NCBI GenBank assembly: GCA_946803715.1
Contig: CAMPET010000041.1
Location: forward strand, 234,312-274,606
DNA from: Beroe ovata
Taxonomy: Eukaryota > Ctenophora > Nuda > Beroida > Beroidae
Direction: 5' to 3'
DNA: 40,295 bases
The notes under the pieces were generated by a model, which worked only from the letters and a program-made list of their open reading frames with translations, ran no database searches and was not told the origin of the DNA. Made by a program: the position numbers and the translations under genes. Each line of letters begins with the position of its first letter. Within the stretch, counting starts at the first letter, position 1. Positions 10,501-20,100 of the stretch are shown here, one piece after another.

Positions 10501-12418
10501 AAGTGTAATTTTCTGACACTTGTACCCCTGCAGCATCCCTACCCATCAGAGGACCAGAAACGGGCGCTGGCACAGGACACGGGACTGACCATCCTTCAAG
10601 TGAACAATTGGTGAGTGGTGATGGCATCAATTATAGTACTAGACACTGTGTCTAGTTGACAGTCTCTAGTAGACATGCAGTGGACATCAGGTAGTACACA
10701 GTAGACAGTGGGCACTAGGCAGACAGCACTAATTAGTACTCAGTGTACTCGCAGTGAGTGCACTGAGTAAACTGGGACCCGCTCATTATCTATTCATTAA
10801 CCTAATTACTCTCTCAGGTTTATTAACGCCAGGCGGCGCATAGTGCAGCCCATGATCGACGCCTCAAACCGGACGGGCAAAGCGCCCGTTGTCACCGTGT
10901 TTAAGTCTCGGCGGCGGAAATCGTCGGGCGGCATGGTGAATAACGCGGCGCCAGTCACGCCGGGGGTGAGGGCGCCACCGCCCATCAACATGTCACCCGG
11001 CATGCCGCAGACGATAGCCATCAACCCGACCATCAACAATAACTACTACGGGGACTTCGCCCTTATCTCGGTAATAACTCGCATCTCTAATGTTTTATTC
11101 TCCACTAAATCTCTTTTCAATTTTCATCCAACATTTCTCAACTACGCGTTTGAATACTACGATGTGTCACATCGATTATCGATCAACTTTGTAAGTCGTG
11201 GAAGTTTACGTAATGGGGTACCAAAGAAATATACTAGCACCTTCGTGGCAGGCCTTTGTGCACCACTAAATACCTGTGACCACAGATCAAAGTTTCCCAC
11301 AGTAAAGATTTAACTTTTAATCGGTTGTCAAAATCGAAAGTTAATAGCTGTCAAGAGAGCTTCGACAGAAGAATATAAATGAAACTTCGTCAAAATGAAC
11401 TTTGTATTAAATATGTATCAAATTTGATTATTGTAAGGGTTATTGGGCCTTTTGATCGATACTTTTACACTGTAACAGTACGATGATTAGATCATTCGCA
11501 GCTGTGATCTAACGAACTGCAGTGATCTAACACACTGCAGTGATCGTACACACTGTGTCACTGCAATGATGTAAGATGTTACTGCAATTTCACGGTATAC
11601 GGTATATTGAGCACGTGGTGACAAGTATAAGATAGAATCTCCTAAAATACGTGATATTCGCACAACTCGTCGATTCGCCGAACAACAGGGGAAATGTGTT
11701 GAAAAGAATTTGTACTCGTGTATTGACACATGTACTGCAGTGACTGCAGCAGATGTTTCATTTCCTCAATTGACACCATGCGAGTACTTTCGAAGCCATC
11801 CTCACAAGTTTGACACTTGAAACGCATATTCATTTCACACCTGCACAGCAGACGCTTACAAATCAACGGTGTAATCGCTCCTCATAACATCTGACCCTCA
11901 TATCGTTACAGGACCCGAACTGTATGCCCGGAGCTGGCCCCTACGTTGCTCCGCCCTGTACTTCAGCAGGGCCCCACTCCCCATACTCCAACCAGTGTTA
12001 TAACACCAACCTACGCACCTCACCATACTTTGGACAGGTTATATCTACATGATGTTTCCTTGTGTTTGAAATTTTGTTCACTTTAGTAAATTGACCACTT
12101 ACGTCCCCGAATGATTCAATGAATGCGATCCCCTCCCTCAGATCCCCCCTCTCCTCTACCCCTTCTCTCTCTCTAATCCCCCATTCCCCCTCTCTCTAAC
12201 CCTCTCTCTCCCAGAATCCCATGATGTTCCCCACAAGCTCGAGTCCGAGTCCGAGTAATCTTACCCATCTGTCCCCCACCAACATCCCACCTCCGCCCCA
12301 CTCAGTGGGCCTGTCTCACTCAGCTTCCATGTACAACCCAGCTACTAGTCCCGGTCCCATGATTAGTCAGAGTTACATCCCTGACTTCACACCCACATCA
12401 CTAACATCAGGTTTGTAG
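7536..12418 (+). CDS. MEIS-class TALE homeodomain transcription factor
   Basis: Predicted 391-aa nuclear DNA-binding protein. Coding exons by hand: 7536-7882, 10204-10372, 10534-10610, 10818-11070, 11912-12037 and 12215-12418; all junctions are GT-AG and in frame, total 1,176 nt. Exons 2-4 encode a near-canonical MEIS homeodomain (about residues 150-215): RGIFPK start, [16 protein letters not shown] with the three-residue TALE insertion (P174-Y175-P176), and recognition helix [15 protein letters not shown] with Ile200 and Asn201 at homeodomain positions 50 and 51. Families with this domain act with PBC and HOX partners. The tail (exons 4-6) is rich in Pro, Ser, Asn and Met. Exon 1 is Cys/Ser/Thr/Pro-rich, and no MEIS/PKNOX N-terminal domain is visible there or in the 2.3-kb intron 1. 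Exon 1 has a second donor after 7871 that would be out of phase. The start is the first in-frame Met after a TTGGCAG that might be a 5' UTR acceptor. The homeodomain is certain; exon 1 is less so. Confidence 0.85.
8414..8526 (+). promoter_or_regulatory. Possible internal promoter in homeobox intron 1
   Basis: CACGTG (8414), inverted CCAAT ATTGG (8446) and TATAAA (8520) occur in that order on the plus strand, a spacing compatible with a core promoter. No exon with a supportable reading frame follows directly. Motif-based only. Confidence 0.3.
8560..9420. other. Homeobox intron 1 interior
   Basis: No exon recognised. It contains CACGTG at 9373 with a TATATAAAC-like word nearby, and a 60-codon minus-strand ORF (8817-8999) without a recognisable family. 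I searched it for a MEIS/PKNOX-domain exon and found none. Confidence 0.4.
9430..9535. repeat. (CA)n / (CAGA)n microsatellite
   Basis: About 100 bp of CAGA and CA/CACATA repeats. ORFs here on both strands (poly-Cys/Val or poly-His/Thr) are artefacts of the repeat. Confidence 0.95.
9649..9803 (+). promoter_or_regulatory. Possible alternative promoter and first exon of the homeobox gene
   Basis: Three inverted CCAAT boxes (ATTGG at 9649, 9699 and 9724) precede TATAAA at 9763. An ATG at 9794 is followed by a donor (ATGA|GTGAGA at 9803/9804) in phase 1. The homeobox exon has a second acceptor at 10232 (TCTCCTTAG) whose phase fits this donor exactly. The upstream acceptor at 10203 fits exon 1 instead. 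A short isoform consisting essentially of homeodomain plus tail is therefore structurally possible. Inference from motif order and phase. Confidence 0.3.
10638..10656. repeat. Short palindrome in homeobox intron 3
   Basis: ACTAGACAC and GTGTCTAGT are perfect 9-bp arms around a single T. They sit among degenerate CTAG/GACA/CAGT words that fill the intron between the second and third homeodomain exons. Confidence 0.6.
11500..11575. repeat. 18-bp CTGCAGTGATCTAACACA tandem repeat
   Basis: About three to four degenerate units with a period of 17-18 bp inside intron 4 of the homeobox gene. The rest of that intron (11071-11911) shows no exon; the ORFs at 11487-11866 are unconvincing. Confidence 0.6.
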
Positions 12419-12598
12419 TGTTCCCCTGATAGTGATCAGTCGGGATCCCGGTTACCTGACTTTTGAGATCTCGCCCTCAAATTTTTGTTTCCAAATTTCG
12501 GCACAGGTCATCAATATCAAATTGTTCGCTGTCCAGCTGATTTATCACATTCAGCAGGAATCCCAGCAGTGGACACGACAGTCAGATAGCTCCCTGGT

Positions 12599-12710
12599 CA
12601 CGTGACACATGACGTCACTCTAGAATAGCCAATCACGGTGCTGTGTTACCGTGACAACGAGTAGTTTGCACGTGCACGTGGCGATGAAACGCGCTGGAAT
12701 ATATGAGGTG
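12599..12710. promoter_or_regulatory. Promoter-like E-box / CRE / CCAAT block 3' of the homeobox gene
   Basis: CACGTG at 12599, full CRE TGACGTCA at 12610, CCAAT at 12629, back-to-back CACGTGCACGTG at 12669-12680, then an AT-rich TATA-like stretch near 12700. It begins about 180 bp after the homeobox stop codon, so it is either a 3'-flank enhancer or the promoter of an unannotated transcript. No ORF follows. Confidence 0.45.
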
Positions 12711-12771
12711 GCCGGATGATCAACGCAGGCAAGTTCGTGGAACTCTATTGATTTAGATTTTGGAGGGATTC

Positions 12772-12777
12772 AATAAA
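12772..12777 (+). terminator. Candidate poly(A) signal for the homeobox gene
   Basis: AATAAA about 350 bp after the stop codon, in AT-rich sequence. It is the first canonical signal on this strand. Confidence 0.4.
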
Positions 12778-13211
12778 TGGAATGTAATTTATTTGATGAG
12801 AAAATGAATCGATCTATCAATATCATATTTTCACTGTTATATAGCTTAAGCAAATTTTATTGTCGAGCATTTATTAAATGATTGAGTACTTATCCATTGA
12901 ATATTTTTCTGTTTTAACAATTGGCATTGCAATGGAATTGGAATAACTAGCTTGAAATTATGTTTGTAGAGCTTCATACTTAACTTATCAATATGAGTGA
13001 CCGGTCATGACCGCGCGTACCGGTACTTCAAATTAAAGCTGTTATTATATTGTCATATTGTCATAAATCAAAAGGCATTGATCTTGATTGTTGACATCAA
13101 TTTGAAGCCAATGACTTATTCTTGAATTTAGCTGCATATTGGTATCACTATCATGTATCACACGACATGATTTAATATCATTATCATTGATATCCAAATC
13201 CTTAATAATCA

Positions 13212-13380
13212 GGGGGCTGGCAAGCCCCCCGCGGCATCTGTAGCTGATGTTGAACGTGCGAGCAAAAAGGGCCCGAAGGGCCCTTTTTGCGAGCTCGGTC
13301 ACCGAGGAGGCCCGGAGGGCCGACTCGGTGAGCTTGATGCGTTTATGTAACGCGCGAAAAGCTGCGGCGCTTGCCAGACC
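13212..13380. mobile_element. GC-rich hairpin-dense element (MITE-like or structured)
   Basis: Consecutive hairpins: GGGGGCT/AGCCCCC (13212-13229); a perfect 13-bp stem with a GAA loop (13262-13290); CACCGAG/CTCGGTG enclosing GGCCC/GGGCC (13300-13330); GCGTT/AACGC (13339-13353). CTGGCAAG at 13217 pairs with CTTGCCAG at 13370, enclosing the whole unit as a terminal inverted repeat of about 20 bp with mismatches. The composition differs sharply from the AT-rich flanks. The ORF through it (13247-13606, crossing an N at 13504) is not convincing. It could be a MITE, another dispersed repeat or a structured RNA. Confidence 0.45.
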
Positions 13381-13600
13381 CTACTATATGTTTTTACGGA
13401 TTCGCCAAATTTCGACTATCAATAACACCGCTTATATTTATCTGATTGTTATGAAACTTTGTATTCCGTCTATTTGGATCATAGAGAGGCAGCAACCAAA
13501 ATTNATTTTAATTTTTCAAATTATCAATTGTGTCCCACTGTCCCAATTAATTGCAGCAGTGCAGCACAAACTCATCCGCAACGTGTTTGCATGTTCCCAC

Positions 13601-14090
13601 GCTTGATCCAGACCCACGCTTGATCCAGACCGCTTGATCCAGACCGCATGATCACGCAAGCCGCGCGTCAGAATAAGTGATTGCGCCGCGCGCGCGAAAC
13701 GAAATTCTCGACAGGGTCTATCATCGATCGACAAGTTCCCACTTCCCACGCTGCGTAGTAAATGTAATACTCCTCGTTTGTAGGCCGATTTCTCCCAGTC
13801 TCCCAAGGCCCTCGCTGGCTGCGCTGGCGGGATTTTGTTCCCGCGCTGCGTGACCCAAATACTCCGCGCGCGCTGCGCGTTTCCGTGTCTACGACTTTTC
13901 AGTTCACTGAGTAGAACAGGGGCGCGCAATGTGTGCACACGGGATTTTAATATCGGGCGGAATGAAAGTTGCGCGCACCGACCGCGACGGTAGGGTGAAA
14001 TCCTACAGCTACAAAGATATGAAATTGCAAAAAATGAAATTTTGGAAAAGCTTCTGAAAATGAATATAGAAATTCGCGCCGCGCACGCAT
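13601..14090. repeat. GC-rich repeat block with GCTTGATCCAGACC units
   Basis: GCTTGATCCAGACC occurs three times (13601, 13618, 13632), followed by CG-rich palindromic sequence (CGCGCGCGC near 13690, 13868 and 14078). The reverse complement GCTTGATCCAG core recurs at 32000-32010 next to similar GCGC sequence, so this is probably part of a dispersed family. The 140-codon minus-strand ORF (13516-13938) has no recognisable family. Confidence 0.5.
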
Positions 14091-14193
14091 CAAAAATTTT
14101 ATCATCATTTTATGTCACATTATTCATATAACAGTCCAGCTTTGATAGCAAAATATTAAAAAATTTGCTGCTAGATATTATTGATCTATACAT

Positions 14194-17100
14194 TCACAAA
14201 TAGGATGATTGGCTCCTTTCATGGCGTATTGTTCTTTTCGGGATTTCTTCAGTAAGATTCAAATCATTGAAGGGCAGAGGAACCTTTGGACTGGATCCCT
14301 GTTTCTTCAGGTTATGTGTTGTAATAAAAAACTTCTCATAACCTTTTTTGCAAATATTCAAAACCTTCAAGTCCGGTGTGCTCCTCCCATTTGCTATGAG
14401 ACTATTTCTGGTTTGGCTGATCCTTCTGTGTTCCTCAAGATAAGATGCACTTGTTCCTCTACGTGTTATGAATGGATGATGTTCTCCCATTGTAATTGAT
14501 GTCACACTATTTCTTGATGTAAGTGGTGGAACTAAAGTATTACTCTCCTTTCTCTGACGCTTGATTCTAAGACTTGGTGACTCTGGAATGCTATGTATCT
14601 TGTTTTGCTCTGGTTTGAAGAAAATGATGTAGAGTTTGTTGAAGAAGAGTAGTGCAAGGATGATATAAGCTGTTACAACAGTGGCAAAAGCAGCTGATAT
14701 GACTGATTCAAATTTGTAAGTGGTAAACCTGAAATAAATTGACATCATTGTTTGAACTGTTATAACCTGGGTACTCATTACCTAAGAACACCAAAGATCA
14801 CTAGGAAACAATGATAAGACAACTGTCAACTACTCTTACCTGATGGCAATATAGGATATAACAATAATATCCATTGTGAATACAGTGAAGTAGATGTAAG
14901 TAGCCTCGTTATAATTGGTTGGAAGTTTTCTTGCCTGGGAGGTCAGACAATGTTATAAGGGCCATGTTGGCATCACTTTTTGCCAATATTATCATTTCTA
15001 TTGATGGAGATTACCTACCTGAACTGATACAACTGAAGTAACAAGACAGAGGGCCACAAACAGAGCCAGGAATATTAAGATTGGGATGGTGTCAGGTTCA
15101 CTGCAAACCAAAAACACTTTAGGCTGTTCCATCCTGCGCTCATCATACATTGATCTGCTCACTGGTTCCATCCTAAATGAAAGGAAAGTTGGTACCTAAG
15201 TATAGTATTTGTTGTGCTGTTTTATTATATTGTTGCCAATTCAAACTTATAGACCAATGTCCCCAAGACAATAGATAGTATACTTACCAAAGTGTTGCCC
15301 AAATAGCAAATCCACTGTGAAAGAGTACTATTGCTACAATGAAAAGTGCCTGATGTTTCAGTGACACCAGAAGAGTGTCAAATGACACCTTGGTAGCAGT
15401 GAAAATCCGGATGATGCGGATTGCTCTCCCAAGAATTGTAGTGATGGTAAGGGATGCACCAACACACACTACACTCATCTGCAGCTTGCATAGGAGCGAA
15501 CCTGTGTGGAAGATAACACTTTTTGAAGGTAAGCTTATTCCAAAATCATCATCAGATATTGCAGTTTTGTATTCCTAAGGTTAGATTGCTCATGTTTGTA
15601 TGGCAGTTTCATGACCCAACATATCAGTTCAACTCACTTGGCGGTAGCATGGAGAGGATGACAGAGCTGAATGCAAGCATGAGGCCTGCGAAATATGAAA
15701 ATTGTTACTTGATGCACAATGTTATGGGTCACATGATTCTTCCATGACAAAACTAAATCGGAAATCCCTTCCTTTGAAGTTTTGGCAGTAACATTTGGAG
15801 GGGGGTTATTTTCAAGAGTCGCATAGTTACTTAGAATTAGAAGAAAATTTCTGGTATTCCTCTGGTTGCGAACTCAGACAATTGAAACAGTGGTTAGTCT
15901 TTAATTGGAGAAAATACTTTCAATGTACAACATCATCATCAGTCACCTCAAATTTGATTGTAATAAGTAGTGTTGATAAGTTTAAAACAGTTTAAAAAAG
16001 TTTTAAACTTATCAACACTACTTATTACAATCAAATTTGAGGTGACTGATGATGATGTTGTACATTGAAAGTATTTTCTCCAATTAAAGACTAACCACTG
16101 TTTCAATTGTCTGAGTTCGCAACCAGAGGAATACCAGAAATTTTCTTCTAATTCTTTGGCAGTAACTTCTTGAGAAGTTTGTATGATAGGAGTGAGGAAT
16201 CAAGCTGTCGACTTGTGGTGGATGCCCAAACACCTACTCATTGGAAAATTTCACCTTATCGGTTATTTTTGATCTCGGATGTTTATAGCTTTACACTGTC
16301 TTCGTTTTTGCTCTGTTTTTGTTCGGTGAAGACTAATAATCATCCCCCTGATTATTATTTTACTGATGATTTAGACTCAAGATAAATTACAGAGGGCAGC
16401 TGTAATTAGTAGTAAGTTCCATTACACCACTATCATATCTAGAACAGTCGCTATCTTACCCAGGAATATAACGTAGCAAAGTTCTCTGTTAGATGCCCGT
16501 ACTATAGGGGTTGCTTGATGAACTCGGAATGTTAGGAATGTAACAACGACACCAATCATTCCACCAACACTGAGTAGAATGAGAATCAGTCCAATCGCTG
16601 TCCTGTCGGGAGGTTAGATTCACATGATAGAATTTGTAACTATGGCAACGGATGGACGGGATTGGTCACCGTTATTTGAATCAAGGGGGCAGAATGAAAT
16701 TTTCTATCAAACATAAGTCGTTTTCAGTAAGGATTGCGCGTCTTTGTCATCTTGCTCCACCCTCTGTATTTGGGCACACACACACATATCACAATCATGG
16801 GATGCACTCACTTGTAATGATAAGGTTGGATTTGTATGGGGACACAGTCGCTGTTTTTACTGTTCGGTTTCATTGTCTCAGGGCACGTTTCACACTCAGG
16901 ACTACTTCCATTTGAGACCTGAGAACAGAAGATGAAGTATCGGAATTTGAGATCTCATGCAGACTGCGATGAAATATGAATCATAGAGGATTAACCTGTG
17001 TTATAATCTTTAATGAGTTGCTTTTTTCAATACATAAATGTTTTTACTGCACCGAGAAGTAATAGCATCTCACCTGTCGTAGATAGTTGCAGTTTTTACA

Positions 17101-20100
17101 GTGATAACAGGAACTAGGTTCCCCAACACGGCGGAATATCATCTGACCTGCGAGAAAGTGATGCGTATGAAATCCCCCTATGAGTCTATTGTTACTGATG
17201 ATTGACTGATGTGTAGGCATACTGATGATGAGCTGATGAATTGTTACAGATTGATGAGTTGTTAATAATAAGTAGTTAATGATAAGTCAATTTCTTACCC
17301 GTTTGGCAGGCTTTGAAACACACAGACGGGCCTAACTCCTTGACAAAACGCACTGATTCATCATTTTGATTTACTGACCTGAATTCGAAATCACATTGAT
17401 ACACGGGCTATGTCAGTTACCCAAAACATTGACAAAATCATCTTATAGTAACAGCGATACCGTTACTAAGATACTTAATAACACGCAATGTTGATAACAC
17501 TTACATCTGGTGTCCGTTATCAGCGGTCCGAGCCAATTCCACTAATTTGCCCGGCTGTAGGAGATGAAGTTGCACATTTCCAAACTCGTCCCATGATTGA
17601 GTGTTGTCATGGTTACGGTTGTTACCCGTGTTGCCCCTTATCAGTTGATCTATTCCAGCAGATACTATCTCCTTGAGACGGAGTGATTTGGAGATGTTGT
17701 CAGACAGCGAGCATCCGTTACAAGGTTCGTCGCTCTCTGTCACCTGCGATAATTGAACAGCCTTGTGAGTCATGTCTGAGAGACAGTCATGACAGAGTCA
17801 TTACTGAGAGAAGAGTCAAAGTGTAATCAGTGTTTCATTTTGATTCTAATTACGCATCCACGGTTAGTGAAGACCGTTGGTTATATTTCGGTCTCTGCTT
17901 ACCATGCCAGGAATAGAATGGTAACAAATGAATGTCTGGTCAGGGAAATTTGGCAGGTCCCCATAGTAGTCTATGTAGGAAGTGAGGAATTGCTCTGAAA
18001 TCAGCCAAATGTGAGGTTTTCTTGCAGTTGCTATGACAACTTCGCGATCATGTCCCTGTTGCCCAGAACTGTAATAACTCCGAATTGAGGTCGGAATTTC
18101 AGTGACATATCGAGAGTTGGAATCGCTACGAAGTTGGTCGCTGGTGTCATGTTGCCCAACAGATTTAGCAGAATGTTGTTGCACAATGTCTCTCTTATGT
18201 TGTTTCCGTTGGAAGAAGTCTCTCAACGTCTCCAGGTCCAGTAAAGTGACGTCACCAAGAATAAGTGTGGCTAGAGGAGCGAGTTGTTCGGTGGTGTCTT
18301 TGTAAGGTGTGGTTAGAGCTTCCAAATCCCCGGGATGGTTTTGTTTGTGAAGGAGCACTGATGGGGGAGGGAGGTGAGATGTTGTGATAGACTGGATTTT
18401 ATCAATCTAGATACATCTCTTTTGCAAATAACTGACATGAGAGGATAATTTGTGGTTGTGTTTGTATGTGGTCACCTGAGACACTCATGTCGACTCCATG
18501 TTTCTCACAGAAGTTGACGTTGTGTATGGTGTGAGAGGTTACACCAATAGAGATGTAGTGCCAGCCCATCGCTTTGATTAGTCTGCACGTGCCATCAATT
18601 ACCAAGGGAGCGGGGGTTCTCACACTGAAAAATATGATTTTCAGTTTTGTTTGCATGTGTGTGTGTGTGGGGGGTGTGTGGGTGTGGTGTGAGTAATACT
18701 GAGGGGACCTCATTCATCATTCTATATAGGCTATTCTATAGGATCAATGTCAATTCCTATTCGATGTAACCCCTCTAATCGAACAGCTCTTGACAGTATG
18801 ACAGATCTCTACGACAGTCTGTACTCGCTCCCTGATCGAGTCCTACTCGCGGTGTGGTGTCTATTCTGCCTGATCACGGGTATAATCGGTAACGGCCTCA
18901 CCATTTTCAGCTCGGTCCTCATATCTCCGCGTAACGGGATGGACCGATTCACCGCCACCATCCTCCGGAATTTGGCAGTGTCGGATCTGCTGTACATTTT
19001 CACACGAGTACTACCCTCCTTCATATCACACGTTGCGGGCGGATGGGTACTTGGTGATGTCACGTGCTATGTTGAGGGACTTGTCTTCCTACCTCCGGTG
19101 ATTATCAGCATGTTCCTTGTCCTGGCTCTGTCGTGTGTCAAAGTTATCCTGTGCCTGTTCCCCTACTTGGGTAGCTCAGATGTGCTGACCTCCGCATGGT
19201 TTAGGAGGTCTTTAGTGGGTTTCATTTGGTTACAAGGCGCGTTACCAGTCGTCATGGCAGCCATTACACGGCAGGAAGTGACAGTAAATCAGGAGATCGA
19301 AACAATCTGTGAAATGTCGGTAAACAGAACATCTCCGATTGGATATGGTATCAATGTTGTGCTCAACATTCAGATGTGGGTTCCGACACTCTGTGTGATA
19401 CCATGTAACATAGCACTGTGGTGTGTGGCTAGGCGTTACAAACAGACACATAACGTGACCAATAACAGGGCTGTCACCACTGTCCTAGCTATCTCCCTGC
19501 TTTTCATGGTGTCATGGATGCCACATATCATTGAGCAAGCGTGGAGGGTGTTTGACACCACACCGCACATTCCATTGTGGTTCAACAAGGCTCACATCAA
19601 TTTCTACTTCGTGAGTGTCATTGGAAATCCTGCGTTATACGCGCTCATCAATGTGCGAGTTAGGAACGCGATCACCGCCAAGCTGAGAAAGATCTTCTCT
19701 ATCAGTCCAAAAGTGGGACATGGAAAAAGAAACTCCGCAGGACCACAGGAGAGAACTGCACCTCTTGGAGAAACCCCCTCGGATCCCAAGTCTGCTACTC
19801 AATCAACACCTGCGCTACTGCAATCGGGAGATGGACATTCCTTCGGAGAAATGGCATCGGACATATAAAAACTTGACATGGATTGCATCATAGGATATTC
19901 GGCAACCGCTGATGATTTACAGTTTGGATTTTTCCATGGATTAACTATAAAATGGATATCCACTATCTAGTATTTCGTTATGATTACAGTATAGTGTATA
20001 CCCAATACCCATACACCTCTAAACCTAGACTTTGCATTTGAAATACAAAGGTCATGTCCTATTATAGCTCCAGTGCAAAACTAACTTTACGAAGGTTGGG

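Noticed and set aside
13247-13938. 119- and 140-codon ORFs in the GC-rich block
   Set aside because: GC-rich DNA has few stops; one crosses an N, neither shows a family, and both overlap structured repeats.
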